Assembly (NCBI RefSeq): GCF_000013645.1
Contig: NC_007951.1
Coordinates: 806,001 to 870,000 of the forward strand
Source of the DNA: Paraburkholderia xenovorans LB400
GTDB lineage: Bacteria; Pseudomonadota; Gammaproteobacteria; Burkholderiales; Burkholderiaceae
Length of the DNA: 64,000 bases
Reading direction: 5' to 3'
The notes beneath the pieces were generated by a model. That model did not search any database. It was not told where the DNA came from and saw only the letters and a program-made list of their open reading frames with translations. Shown here piece after piece: positions 26,613-36,108 of this stretch; positions within the stretch are counted from its first letter, which is position 1; each line of letters opens with the position of its first letter. Position numbers and translations under genes: made by a program.

Positions 26613-27749
26613 TCAAGCCGCGGCAACGTTGCGAGCGGCGTTCTCTTCAACCGGGAGCGCCGCATACGCGGTGGCGAGATGATAAGGCGTAGTGGATGGC
26701 ATGTCAGCGCGCGACACTTCACCGGTCGCGGTCATGCATTCACGCCAGCCGAGCGGATGCAGAAACCGCTGGCGAAAGCGCCCGATTTGCCCGGACAGTG
26801 CGGCGGCGCCTGCTGCGTCGTGGTCGCGGGTAGCAAGGGCACGCAAATATTCGCTTTGTGCCCAGATGCGCTGTGTGGCGTCCCTGACCTGGCCGGTTTC
26901 GTCGAGCGAAGCGCATACGCCCCCCGTTGCAGGATCCACGCCATGCTGCTGGGCAAATATGAAGGCTCGCGAGAGCGCGTCGTCGAGCGCCGTTCCGTTC
27001 AGTACGGAGCTCGCCTGTCTGGCCAGCCAGAACCACTCGAACTGGTGACCGGGCTCCAGACGGTTGTCGTCGGCACCCACCGGGAGTTCCGCGATGCAGC
27101 CCGTCGGTGCATGCACGAAGGTGCGTTCGATCGCATTGGCCAGTTTGCGCAACGCGGAGTCGAACGCGCTGTCCTGGGTCGACTCGCGCGCGGCGAGCCA
27201 GGCTTCGGTGAGATGCATCAACGGGTTTTGCACCGGCGTGCCGGTCACCGTCGAGAAATCCGCGTTGAGCGACGCATTGAACAATCCGTGTGGCGCGGCG
27301 AAACGCGTTTCGATGAGCGCCGAGGTGCTACGCACGACGTCGAGTGCGTCCCCGCTGCCAAAGCGTGCGGCGTATTCGGCACATGCGAAGACCAGGAACG
27401 CATGCGTATAAAGATCCTTTGTCGTATCGAGCGGCTGACCGTGTGCGTCGATGCTGTAAAACCAGCCGCCGCGTTGCCTGTCCTTGAAGTAGTGCAGCAG
27501 CGCCTCGAACAGCACGTGAGCGTGGGCCGCTTCGCCGGCCTGCGAGAACACGAACAGCTGCCGTGCGCACGCCATCGCGCGATAGCGTTCGACCGGCATG
27601 GGCGAATGCCCCGCCTTGGCGCTGACGGCTTCGTAAGGCAGATGCATCGCGCTGTTGAAGCCTGGCCCGCGCCAGATCGGCAGGACGACGTGTGCGAAGT
27701 GGTGTCGTAGCGTGGCGGCAGAGGCGATCGGGGAGGCAGGTGCATTCAT
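26613..27749 (-). CDS. AGE-family sugar epimerase/isomerase
   Basis: The 378-residue protein is an (alpha/alpha)6-barrel enzyme of the N-acylglucosamine 2-epimerase family, which also contains aldose-ketose isomerases acting on mannose or mannose-6-phosphate. Markers are RYRAMACARQLFVFSQAGEA near the N-terminus, KDLYTHAFLVFACAEY, NPLMHLTEAWLA, EPGHQFEWFWL with the likely catalytic His, and RIWAQSEYLRAL. AAGGAG lies 9 bp before the ATG at 27749. It follows a glycosyltransferase and a priming transferase on the same strand, so it probably supplies a mannose-type precursor. Substrate is not decided by sequence. A 1371-bp plus-strand frame over it is a shadow. Confidence 0.85.
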   Translation of the reverse strand: MNAPASPIASAATLRHHFAHVVLPIWRGPGFNSAMHLPYEAVSAKAGHSPMPVERYRAMACARQLFVFSQAGEAAHAHVLFEALLHYFKDRQRGGWFYSIDAHGQPLDTTKDLYTHAFLVFACAEYAARFGSGDALDVVRSTSALIETRFAAPHGLFNASLNADFSTVTGTPVQNPLMHLTEAWLAARESTQDSAFDSALRKLANAIERTFVHAPTGCIAELPVGADDNRLEPGHQFEWFWLARQASSVLNGTALDDALSRAFIFAQQHGVDPATGGVCASLDETGQVRDATQRIWAQSEYLRALATRDHDAAGAAALSGQIGRFRQRFLHPLGWRECMTATGEVSRADMPSTTPYHLATAYAALPVEENAARNVAAA

Positions 27750-27870
27750 GCTGCGAATCTCCTTCGATGAGGGCGTGGGCGGCGGAGCGTCTTGCATCCC
27801 GTCATGGTGCTGCGCGTGCCATCCGGTGCTACAGGCGCACCAGGTCGTATGCATGCAGCGCCGCTCCGCG

Positions 27871-29130
27871 CTACACGCGCGATGGTGCGGATTGGTCGGA
27901 CTGGGCGGATTGTGCGTGAACCGGCGGGGCCACCTCTCCCGCGAGTTCACGTTCGAGAATACCGAGCAATTGGCGTGCGGACCGTTCCCACCGGAAGCCG
28001 CGTGCATGCTCCCTTCCGCGTTGACGCCAGGTTTCGCGTGCCGCAGGGTCTGCCATCATCTGTGTCACTTTGTCGACGATGTCGTCGACCGAATATGCGT
28101 CGCAGTACAGGGCGGCATCGCCGCATACTTCAGGAAGCGAAGCTTCACGCGATACGATGACTGGACATCCGCAAGACATTGCTTCGAGCGGCGGCAATCC
28201 GAAGCCTTCATATAGCGAAGGAAACAGAAAACAGGCTGCGTTTTCGTACAGCGCTCTCAACTCCCCGTCCGATACGAATCCCGCGGGAACGATGTTTTTC
28301 GACAAATCGAAACCCACCTTCGCCCCCGAATTGAAGACCCGCAAATCGCATCCGCCGACGACGACGAACTTCCAGTCGTGACTGTCATTCAGTCGCTCCA
28401 CGGCGGTGAGTATGCGCGGGAGGTTCTTTCCCACCGAGAGATTGCCGACAGCGAGTACGTAGCCATCTTTCTGCAGATTCAAGCGTGACAGGATGGCCGT
28501 GTCGGGTGAGATTTTTTCAAAGTGGTCCACGCCGTTCAAGACCACTGAAATGCGCGACGCGTCGATGCCCAGGCGCTCCACGATCCGTTTCTTCGAGAAC
28601 TCCGACACTGTCACGATGTGCCTGACGTTGCGCTTCAGCAGCGAAAGTGCAACGCGATACCAAAGCCGGTACTTCCACGAGTAATTTTGAGGCAGATCGT
28701 AGATTGCCACGTCATGTACCATCACAACCTGCCGCCGAACGAACAGCGGACCCATGTTACACAGGCTAAGCAGCGTGCGGCGGCCAGTCGCGAACGGCAG
28801 TGAGAACTGCTCCCACAGAGAACCCTTCAGGCGGCGGCCAATCACTTTCGCGTTCGGAAAGACAACGTCTGTTCGCGCGTTGGGGGGGACGAGCAAAGGC
28901 AGATCGGTTCCGTGTGGAAACAGATGCTGGAACGCCACGGCCAATTCATAGCCGACACGTTGCACGCCGGTGATGCGCTGAGAGGCGAACTTGCCGTTGA
29001 TGGCAAACCCGCCAGAGGGACCCTGCCATTGCGGGTCCCGTGGTGAACCAGCGTCAGGTGACAAGGCGAGGCGGACAGGAGCCTCCTGCGGTCCCAGGCT
29101 GGAACGCTCCAGCTCCACTAACTGTTTCAT
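27871..29130 (-). CDS. Family-4 glycosyltransferase (GT-B)
   Basis: The 419-residue retaining glycosyltransferase has [12 protein letters not shown] near residue 53, [25 protein letters not shown], the donor-site [20 protein letters not shown], and the E-x7-E motif in [20 protein letters not shown]. This pattern is common in mannosyltransferases of exopolysaccharide pathways. GGAG lies 9 bp before the ATG. It sits 78 bp after the WbaP-type priming gene and probably adds an early sugar of that repeat unit. The C-terminal tail repeats Gln, Ser, Ala and Pro and is likely disordered. Confidence 0.88.
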   Translation of the reverse strand: MKQLVELERSSLGPQEAPVRLALSPDAGSPRDPQWQGPSGGFAINGKFASQRITGVQRVGYELAVAFQHLFPHGTDLPLLVPPNARTDVVFPNAKVIGRRLKGSLWEQFSLPFATGRRTLLSLCNMGPLFVRRQVVMVHDVAIYDLPQNYSWKYRLWYRVALSLLKRNVRHIVTVSEFSKKRIVERLGIDASRISVVLNGVDHFEKISPDTAILSRLNLQKDGYVLAVGNLSVGKNLPRILTAVERLNDSHDWKFVVVGGCDLRVFNSGAKVGFDLSKNIVPAGFVSDGELRALYENAACFLFPSLYEGFGLPPLEAMSCGCPVIVSREASLPEVCGDAALYCDAYSVDDIVDKVTQMMADPAARETWRQRGREHARGFRWERSARQLLGILERELAGEVAPPVHAQSAQSDQSAPSRV

Positions 29131-29208
29131 ACGTTATCGCTCCAGTGTGCTGGCCGACGCGGGCATGGAGAATACGGATTACATTGCCGTGACCGGAGCG
29201 CAGGCTGC

Positions 29209-30099
29209 TCAATACGCGCCGCCGCCGTCAAAGACCACTTTGAAGGTTCTTAGCAGAATGCTGATGTCGAGCAAGGTGGAACGTTCTTTAACGTAAGAGA
29301 CGTCCAGTGCGACTCTGGTCGCGTAGTCGACGTTATTGCGCCCGCTCACTTGCCACAATCCCGTTACACCAGGCCTGACCGACAGGTAGTAATGCGCGTC
29401 GGCGCCATAACGTTCCAGTTCCTTGGTGACGATGGGCCGCGGGCCGACGAGGCTCATGTCGCCGCGAAGCACATTCCAGAGTTGAGGTAGTTCATCGAGG
29501 CTCGTCTTGCGTAAAAAGCGGCCGACGCCCGTGATGCGCACATCGTTCTTCAGCTTGAAATCGCGATTCCATTCCTCGCGCGCACTGGCGTCGGTGGCAA
29601 GAAGTTCGGCGAGAACGACATCGGCTTTCGGCACCATAGAGCGGAATTTCAAACAACGAAACGAGCGTCCGCCTTTGCCCACGCGAGGGTGTCCAAAGAA
29701 GGCCGCCCCCCCATCGCGCTTGACGATGCAAGCCAGCACGAGAAAAATCGGCAGCAGCACGAGGAGCAGGAAAGACGCGCCGAAAATATCGAGCGCGCGT
29801 TTTGTGAAGTCACCCTTTGTGGAGGGGATGTCCGGGTCGTTTGCCGCGGACGTGTCCGAGGGAAAGGACTCTTCACTGCGGTTGAAATCCGAGGTGCTGT
29901 CCATATGCGAAGATAAGAAGCCGCGGCCGCCCAATTCAGGATTGTCGGCATGCGAACGACCTTCGTAGCGGGTATCGAAAGGAGTCGCTTCCTCTGATAC
30001 TGATTCCGATACCTTGCCGACTAAAGCCATTGCTGCCCCCATTCGAAGTGCGTTAACAGGTACATCGAGTGTTTCGGCATTGCGGGTTGTGTCGGTCAT
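29209..30099 (-). CDS. WbaP/WcaJ-type undecaprenyl-phosphate sugar phosphotransferase (short form)
   Basis: This monotopic phosphoglycosyl transferase loads a sugar-1-phosphate (often Gal or Glc) onto undecaprenyl phosphate and so starts an exopolysaccharide repeat unit. The first 97 residues are polar and look disordered. The catalytic part follows with KRALDIFGASFLLLVLLPIF (membrane helix, 100-120), FFGHPRVGKGGRSFRCLKFR, and the Asp-Glu pair in FLRKTSLDELPQLWNVLRGD, then MSLVGPRPI and RPGVTGLWQVSGRN. The N-terminal membrane domain with four helices present in full-length WbaP is missing, so the protein (296 residues) is the minimal form. It heads a three-gene minus-strand operon. Confidence 0.9.
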   Translation of the reverse strand: MTDTTRNAETLDVPVNALRMGAAMALVGKVSESVSEEATPFDTRYEGRSHADNPELGGRGFLSSHMDSTSDFNRSEESFPSDTSAANDPDIPSTKGDFTKRALDIFGASFLLLVLLPIFLVLACIVKRDGGAAFFGHPRVGKGGRSFRCLKFRSMVPKADVVLAELLATDASAREEWNRDFKLKNDVRITGVGRFLRKTSLDELPQLWNVLRGDMSLVGPRPIVTKELERYGADAHYYLSVRPGVTGLWQVSGRNNVDYATRVALDVSYVKERSTLLDISILLRTFKVVFDGGGAY

Positions 30100-30978
30100 T
30101 ACAACCGCTGAATGCTGGGCGCTTTGCAGAACCAGAAAAAAGTGCGCTTTCAGACGATTGCGACAAGCAACTCGAGTTAGGACAAAAGGGATATAGCAGG
30201 ATTTAATTGCTATCGAAATTACTCAGGTAACAAAGAGAAAGGTCAAAAAAAACGAATAAAACTGTCATGCAGGCGCGCAAAGCGCACGCGCAGGCTGTAT
30301 GCCAAGCGTCGCATTCCCCGGCACCCCGAAACCCATTATTTCGACAGAAAGTATTGCTTTGCAATGCGGCGTCCGTTCCCGGACAAGTCGTAAAATGCCG
30401 ATGTTCTGGCCGACTCAGAAAGATATGTCAATCGTTTCGCTACCTTCAGACAGCAACCGTTGACACTACGAAAATGTTAGTCGTTATCGTATTTCATGCT
30501 GTTCCCGTTTGACCCCTATGGCGATCAAACCCATAAATACGCGCCTGCTCGGTGTGTGGTCGAGCATGTGTAGACGTAGAGTATCTGTACGAATGCCGCT
30601 ACTCCGTTCGGTACAGCACACAAAGCACGGTTAGGGCATGTCTGATTCGCCGCGTCCATGTGTATGATGAAAGCGGCTCGACGCGCAGATTTCGGTGTCG
30701 TCGTGATGACAGTGAATTGTCATCGCAATACATTGCGCTCTTTCCAGATTGCAGCCAGACCAGGTCGATAGCGAGAATGGCATGGCCTTGAGTGTGAGGG
30801 CTAAGCCATCCGGACGAGTGTGCGATCTCGCACGTAATACGCAAGTTCGATCATCCGATTTCATGCGGCGGCGAGGAACGGTGGAAGTGATCGACCCGAT
30901 ATCACCCGCCGGCCCACACCCCACACCGCGAAACGCGAAACACATCGGCACCACGCCAGCCCGACTGTCGTGTGCGCC
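30100..30978. other. 0.9-kb intergenic region upstream of the priming transferase gene
   Basis: No gene is visible. The part nearest the priming transferase (30130-30260) contains A- and T-rich runs and is the likely promoter region of that operon. The part nearest livF should contain the end of the liv transcript, but I found no clear intrinsic terminator. Confidence 0.4.
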
Positions 30979-31713
30979 TCAATGACTCGCGCCGAGATAC
31001 GCGGCCTTCACCGAAGGATCGTTGCGCAACTCCGCTGCGGGTCCATGCGCTGCGATCCTGCCGTTCTCGAGCACATAACCATAATCGGCCACATTGAGCG
31101 CGGCCGCGGCGAACTGTTCGACCAGCAACATGGTGACGCCCTGGCTTTTCAGATTCCCGATAATGCGGAACACTTCTTCGACCAGAATGGGCGCGAGTCC
31201 CATCGACGGTTCGTCGAGCAGCACCAGCTCCGGGTTCATCATGATCGCGCGCGCCATTGCCAGCATCTGCTGCTCGCCGCCGGAGAGCGTGCCGGCGAGT
31301 TGATGGCGGCGCTCCTTGAGCCGCGGAAACATCTCGATTGCGCGTTCCAGATCGGCCTTCACGTCGCCGCGCGGCCGCGCCGAGGTCAGACGCGGGAAGG
31401 CGCCCAGTAGCAGGTTGTCGGTCACGCTCATCGTCGCGAACACGCGCCTGCCTTCCGGCGAATGCGCGAGTCCGAGCCGTGCGATGCGGTGCGATTCCAG
31501 TGCGTCGATGCGCTTCGCGTCCGCGCCGACGCCCATCGTGATCTCGCCGGCACTCGGCCGGATCATGCCAGAGATCGCTCGCATGGTCGTGGTTTTGCCG
31601 GCGCCGTTCGAGCCGATCAGCGTGACGACGGATGCTTTCGGCACGTCGATCGAAATGCCGTGCAGCACTTTGACTTTGCCGTAGCCCGCATGCAGATTTC
31701 TGATCGATAACAT
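30979..31713 (-). CDS. livF: Branched-chain amino-acid ABC transporter, ATPase LivF
   Basis: LivF is one of the two ATPases of the high-affinity Leu/Ile/Val-type importer. The 244-residue protein has Walker A GSNGAGKTTTM, the Q-loop region, the signature LSGGEQQMLAMARAI and Walker B LVLLDEPSMGLAP. AGGA six bases before ATG 31713 sets the start. An ATG at 31746 overlapping the livMG stop (ATGA) would add eleven residues and cannot be excluded. It is the last gene of the unit livK-livH-livMG-livF. Confidence 0.93.
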   Translation of the reverse strand: MLSIRNLHAGYGKVKVLHGISIDVPKASVVTLIGSNGAGKTTTMRAISGMIRPSAGEITMGVGADAKRIDALESHRIARLGLAHSPEGRRVFATMSVTDNLLLGAFPRLTSARPRGDVKADLERAIEMFPRLKERRHQLAGTLSGGEQQMLAMARAIMMNPELVLLDEPSMGLAPILVEEVFRIIGNLKSQGVTMLLVEQFAAAALNVADYGYVLENGRIAAHGPAAELRNDPSVKAAYLGASH

Positions 31714-31742
31714 GTCTGTTCCTGTAAAGGCGCCCGGCGAGC

Positions 31743-33683
31743 TCATGCCGTCTGGCCGGCAGGCTGGCCGCCGAGATAGGCTTCGATGACTTTTTCGTTG
31801 GACTGAATATCGGCGGGCTTGCCTTCGGCGATCTTCTGCCCGAAGTCCAACACCGAGACCAGGTCGCACACGCTCATCACCACGTCCATGTGATGCTCGA
31901 TCAGCACGACGGTAATGCCGTGATCGCGCACCTTGCGGATGATCGCGACCAGTTCCTTGATATCCGGCGCCGTGAGTCCGGCGGCGGGTTCGTCGAGGAG
32001 CAGCAGTTGCGGATCGAGCGCGAGCGCCCGCGCGATTTCGAGTAGCCGCTGTTTGCCGTACGGCAGGTTGCGCGCTTCTTCGGCGGCGACATTTTCCAGA
32101 CCGACAAACCGCAGCATGCCGAACGCGCGCTCGCGGGCGGCGCGTTCCTCGCGCCGGTAGCGCGGCGACATCAGCCCGACATCCGCGAGATTCGCGTTGA
32201 ATGTGTGATGCAGGCCGACCAGCACATTCTCGAGCGCGGTCATTTCGCCGAACAGTTGCACGTTCTGGAACGTGCGCGCAATACCGGACAGCGCGATCTG
32301 CGAAGAGGTCTTTCCCGCGAGCGAGGTGCCGCGATAGGCGAGCGTGCCGGCGGTGGGGACATAGATGCCGGTCAGCACGTTCATCATCGTGCTCTTGCCC
32401 GAGCCGTTCGGTCCGATCAGTCCATGAATCGTGCCGCGCTGCACGGTCAGATCGACGTTGTTGAGCGCCTTCAGTCCGCTGAACTGCATGAGGATGCCGC
32501 GCAGTTCCAGAATGTCTTCCGTGCCCGCGGATTGCACCGCCTGAATCGCATCGCCGCCGATCGTGGCCGGTTTCGTGGTGTCGACGGTAATCGTGCGAAC
32601 CCTGCCATGCATCACGATCTTGCGCACGAAGCCGACTACGCCATCCTGCAGGTAATACACCACGAGCAGGATCATCAAGCCGAAAATGGTGAGGCGCCAG
32701 TCGGCGAGCGTATCGATCCGGTAGGAAAACGCGGCAAGGCCCACCGTGCCTATAACGGGAATCGCGACCTTGCGCGGCGTGGACACCTTGCGGGCCAGCG
32801 CGACGCCCGCGCCGATCACCACGACCGCCGCCAGCACCGAGGCCACGGTGCGGAACATGTCGATGTCGTCGAGCAGTTTGGGCAGCAGCACGATGATCGC
32901 CGAGCCGAGCAGCGCGCCGGTGCGGGTTTTGCGGCCGCCCATGATAATGGCGAGCAGGAACAGAATGGTCAGTTCGAAGTTATAGGTGTTCGGCGAGATG
33001 TACTGCTCCGAGTACGAATAGAGGCAGCCGGCCAGCCCGGCAAACCCCGCGCTGATCACGAACGCATAGACCTTGTAGCGATACACCGAGACGCCCATGC
33101 AGTCCGATGCGATCGGACTGTCGCGCAGCGCCTCGAATGCGCGGCCCAGATGCGACCTGAGCACGCGGTGCACGACGATCAGCGAGGCGACCAGTAGCGC
33201 CGCGACGAGCCAGTAGTACTCGACCTCGTTCATCGGCCGGCCGCCGAACGAAGGCTTCGGAATCTTCACGCCCATCGGCCCGTTGGTCAGAAAATCCATC
33301 TCGTTGATGAGAATCTGGATGATCGTGCCGAACGCGAGCGTCACCATTGCGAGGTAGGGACCGGACACGCGCAGCGCCGGCAGCGCGAGAATCGCGCCGA
33401 AGCCCGCGGTGACCAGAATAGCCAGCGGCGCGGTGACGAAAAACGGCATGCCGAGCTTGAAGAACAGCACGCCGGCCGTGTAAGCGCCCACGCCGAACAG
33501 ACCCGCATGGCCGAGCGATACCTGCCCTGTATAACCGACCACGATGTCGAGACCGAAAAGCAGGATCGCGTAGATCATGATCGTCTCGAGCAGGTGGATG
33601 TAGTACGGATTCCCCGAGAGCACGGGAAACACCGCGAGCGCGATCAGCGCCAGTGCGGACGCAATGAGTTTCTTCGGATTCAC
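31743..33683 (-). CDS. Fused branched-chain amino-acid ABC transporter permease-ATPase (LivM-LivG)
   Basis: This single polypeptide of about 646 residues joins permease LivM and ATPase LivG. Residues 1-357 are hydrophobic with about ten helices and contain GYTGQVSLGHAGLFGVGAY and FEALRDSPIASDCMGV, the LivM coupling region. Residues about 358-388 form a polar linker. Residues about 390-646 are the ATPase, with Walker A GPNGSGKSTMM, the LivG signature NLPYGKQRLLEIARALA and Walker B LLLLDEPAAGLTAPD. Two extra helices (about 305-350) lie between the usual LivM end and the linker. The GTG at 33683 follows GAGGG and lies 8 bp after the livH stop. The longer frame to 34286 is an out-of-frame reading of livH. 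No stop interrupts the junction. Confidence 0.9.
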   Translation of the reverse strand: MNPKKLIASALALIALAVFPVLSGNPYYIHLLETIMIYAILLFGLDIVVGYTGQVSLGHAGLFGVGAYTAGVLFFKLGMPFFVTAPLAILVTAGFGAILALPALRVSGPYLAMVTLAFGTIIQILINEMDFLTNGPMGVKIPKPSFGGRPMNEVEYYWLVAALLVASLIVVHRVLRSHLGRAFEALRDSPIASDCMGVSVYRYKVYAFVISAGFAGLAGCLYSYSEQYISPNTYNFELTILFLLAIIMGGRKTRTGALLGSAIIVLLPKLLDDIDMFRTVASVLAAVVVIGAGVALARKVSTPRKVAIPVIGTVGLAAFSYRIDTLADWRLTIFGLMILLVVYYLQDGVVGFVRKIVMHGRVRTITVDTTKPATIGGDAIQAVQSAGTEDILELRGILMQFSGLKALNNVDLTVQRGTIHGLIGPNGSGKSTMMNVLTGIYVPTAGTLAYRGTSLAGKTSSQIALSGIARTFQNVQLFGEMTALENVLVGLHHTFNANLADVGLMSPRYRREERAARERAFGMLRFVGLENVAAEEARNLPYGKQRLLEIARALALDPQLLLLDEPAAGLTAPDIKELVAIIRKVRDHGITVVLIEHHMDVVMSVCDLVSVLDFGQKIAEGKPADIQSNEKVIEAYLGGQPAGQTA

Positions 33684-33691
33684 GGCGGCCC

Positions 33692-34567
33692 TCACACTTT
33701 CTTGATCGAGGTCTTGCCGAACAGGCCGGCAGGTTTCAATGCGAGCACCATCAGCAGCAGCACGAGCCCGGGTACGTCCTTGTAGCCGGTGGAGAGATAG
33801 AAGCCGGTCGTCGTCTCCGCAATGCCGAGAATGACGCCGCCCACCACGATCCCCAAACCGCTCGACAGTCCGCCGATAATCGCCACCGCAAACGCCTTGA
33901 GCCCGAGCACGGCGCCCATCGTCGCGCCGGTGAGCGTGAGCGGCGCGATCAGCACGCCGGCAAAGGCGGCGGTCAGTGAAGACAGCGCATACGAAAACGT
34001 GATCACGAGGCCGGTGTTGATGCCCATCAGCGCCGCGGCGTCGCGGTCGTTCGCCGTGGCCACCACCGCCTTGCCGAAAATCGTCTTGCGGTTGAAGAAC
34101 TCGACCGCCAGCATCATGACGAGGGCGCCGCCCACCACCAGCAATTCCATTGGCAGCACGTTGGCGCCGAATATTTTCAGCGGCGCTTCCGGCAGCGGGG
34201 AAGGGAAGCGCAGATCGTCGCGGCCCCAGAGGTTCTCCGCGACGTTCTTGAAGATAATGCCGAGCGCGATCGTCGACATGATCCAACCGAATTCGGATTT
34301 GATCCTGATCGCGGGCCGCACCCCGATCCGTTCGACGAACGCGCCTTGCAGCAGACCGAACACGCAGACGAGCGGAATCATCAGCCAGTAATTGACGCCG
34401 AGCGTGACGAGCGTGAGGCCGACCAGCGCGCCGAGCATCAGCGCATCGCCCTGGCCGAAATTCAGCGTGCCGGAGGTGGCGAACGTGAGTTGATAGCCGA
34501 ATGCGATCACGGCGTAGATCATGCCGAGCGCAATGCCGCTATAGATGAGCTGTAGAAGAATGGCCAT
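33692..34567 (-). CDS. livH: Branched-chain amino-acid ABC transporter, permease LivH
   Basis: LivH is one inner-membrane half of the importer channel. The 291-residue protein begins LLQLIYSGIALGMIYAVIAF and has GTLNFGQGDALMLGAL near the N-terminus, LGLKAFAVAIIGGLSSGLGI in the coupling loop, and a terminal KTSIKKV. About eight hydrophobic helices are visible. It lies downstream of livK across a stem-loop that may reduce read-through, which fits the usual excess of binding protein over membrane parts. Confidence 0.93.
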   Translation of the reverse strand: MAILLQLIYSGIALGMIYAVIAFGYQLTFATSGTLNFGQGDALMLGALVGLTLVTLGVNYWLMIPLVCVFGLLQGAFVERIGVRPAIRIKSEFGWIMSTIALGIIFKNVAENLWGRDDLRFPSPLPEAPLKIFGANVLPMELLVVGGALVMMLAVEFFNRKTIFGKAVVATANDRDAAALMGINTGLVITFSYALSSLTAAFAGVLIAPLTLTGATMGAVLGLKAFAVAIIGGLSSGLGIVVGGVILGIAETTTGFYLSTGYKDVPGLVLLLMVLALKPAGLFGKTSIKKV

Positions 34568-34603
34568 CGCCGGGCGCCCTCGAATTCACCGGATATGAAG
34601 CAA

Positions 34604-34633
34604 AGCCGCGCCCGCCTTCAGGCGGGCGCGGCT
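34604..34633 (-). terminator. Stem-loop between livK and livH (possible attenuator)
   Basis: A 13-bp GC-rich stem (34604-34616 with 34621-34633) and a TTCA loop lie between the two genes. On the minus strand it is followed by TTTGCTTC, a weak T-run. Partial termination or mRNA protection of the livK transcript would explain a higher level of the binding protein. Confidence 0.65.
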
Positions 34634-34666
34634 CCGTAACATGCTGCTGCTGCGCTTATTTCGAGC

Positions 34667-35884
34667 TCAATTCGCGGCGCTCGCCTGCTTGGTGCGCAAC
34701 TGGCCGCCGCCTTTGCGGTCGGCCTCGTACGCGTAGACCACGCGGCCGCCCTTGACCTCGCCGACCACCGGCACGTTCGGGCTGATCGCTTCGTGGTCGT
34801 CGTGGGTGAACGGCTTGTCGTAGACCATCACGACGCCTTCCACTTTCGTATTGAGGTTTTCGAGCGCGGCGCGCACCTTCGGGCCGTCGGTCGAGCCGGC
34901 CTGGGTGATCGCGGCGGCCAGCAGATAGATCGAGTCGTAGCCTTGCGCGGCGGAAACCGGTGAGTCGATGCGGTTGTTCTTCGGCTTGAATTCCTTCAGA
35001 TATGCGTCGATGAAGGCTTTGCGTTTCGGCGTGTTCGCTTCCTGAATGAAGGTCTGCGGCATGCGCGCGCCTTCGCCGTTGGTGCTCGCGTTGTCGATGT
35101 AGTTCGCCATCGAAAGAGTCCAGCTGCCGATCAGCGGCACTTTCCAGCCGAGCTTGGCCATGCCGTTGGCGATCTGAGCGAGTTCCGGTCCAATGCCATA
35201 TGTCAGCACCGCTTCCGCGCCGGCCTCTTTGGCCTTGAGCAGCTGCGCGGTCATGTCGACGTCCTTGATATTGAATTTTTCGACGGCGACAGGTTTTACG
35301 CCTTTGGCGGCAAGCGCCTTTTCGAGGTCTTCGCGGCCGAGCTGGCCATAGTTGGTCGAGTCGGCGAGAATCGCGACCTTCCTGAAACCGCGTCTGGTCA
35401 CGGCTTCTTCGACGATCATGGGCGCCTGGATGCGGTCCGCGGCGGCATTGCGGAACACGTAGTTATCGGGCTGATCGGTGAACTGCTTCGTCACGACGCT
35501 GCCTGTGGCGACGTTGTTGAAGACCGGAATCTTCGCTTCCTGGAAGAAGCGCTGCGAGGCGAGGGCGACGCCGGTGTTGATGTAGCCGACCACCGCCACG
35601 ACTTTTTCCTTATTGATCAGCTCTTGCGCAATCTGCACGCCGCGTTCGTTCTTCGCTTCGTCGTCGCGCTCCACCAGCACGATCTGGCGGCCCAGCACGC
35701 CGCCGGCCTTATTGATCTCGGCAGTGGCGAGACGCACGCCGTCTCGCATGCTCACGCCCATCGAAGACGAGCCGCCGGTGAAAGGTCCGTCAACGCCGAT
35801 CTTGATCGGATCCGCCGCATAGCCGACATTGGCGAGGGCACAAAGCGCGAGCGCACCCACAACGCTTTTCAAGCGAATTCCCAT
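34667..35884 (-). CDS. livK: Branched-chain amino-acid-type ABC transporter substrate-binding protein
   Basis: This periplasmic type-I binding protein (405 residues) starts with a signal peptide, MGIRLKSVVGALALCALANV, cut before ADPIKIGVDGPFTGG. The core has GVSMRDGVRLATAEINKAGG, VGYINTGVALASQRFFQEAK and an ILADSTNYGQLGRED segment, as in LivJ/LivK-family receptors. It probably delivers an amino acid or amide to LivH and LivMG; the exact ligand is not predictable. The gene comes first in the transcript. Confidence 0.9.
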   Translation of the reverse strand: MGIRLKSVVGALALCALANVGYAADPIKIGVDGPFTGGSSSMGVSMRDGVRLATAEINKAGGVLGRQIVLVERDDEAKNERGVQIAQELINKEKVVAVVGYINTGVALASQRFFQEAKIPVFNNVATGSVVTKQFTDQPDNYVFRNAAADRIQAPMIVEEAVTRRGFRKVAILADSTNYGQLGREDLEKALAAKGVKPVAVEKFNIKDVDMTAQLLKAKEAGAEAVLTYGIGPELAQIANGMAKLGWKVPLIGSWTLSMANYIDNASTNGEGARMPQTFIQEANTPKRKAFIDAYLKEFKPKNNRIDSPVSAAQGYDSIYLLAAAITQAGSTDGPKVRAALENLNTKVEGVVMVYDKPFTHDDHEAISPNVPVVGEVKGGRVVYAYEADRKGGGQLRTKQASAAN

Positions 35885-36047
35885 GACTGTCTCCGTAGCA
35901 TGTCTTTTCTTGCACGAAGCCTCGAACCAGGCCCGTGCGCGCCGATTCGAACGTTCTTAGGAAGCCTGACCGTCAACCGGTGAGCCAGTATAGAAATCGT
36001 AAAGTTTTAGTAATATTCGGAATTACCCGCTTGGTGCAATCCCTCAA

Positions 36048-36096
36048 TCGACGGCGGCGGCGCCCCTGCCAGGCGGCGCCTTCGCGCCGCCGTCGA
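36048..36096 (-). terminator. Hairpin after galE
   Basis: TCGACGGCGGC (36048-36058) pairs with GCCGCCGTCGA (36086-36096), and a smaller GC-rich helix is possible inside the loop. It lies just after the galE stop on the minus strand. There is no clear T-run, so it may be a weak terminator or an mRNA 3' end structure. Confidence 0.45.
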
Positions 36097-36108
36097 CCTT
36101 CCTTCAGC

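Noticed and set aside
26340..27710. 456-residue plus-strand open frame
   Set aside because: It is the antisense shadow of the AGE-family epimerase on the minus strand, which has clear motifs and an AAGGAG site.
31743..34286. 847-residue minus-strand open frame suggesting a triple fusion
   Set aside because: The first 200 residues read livH out of frame. The real fusion starts at GTG 33683 and includes only LivM and LivG.
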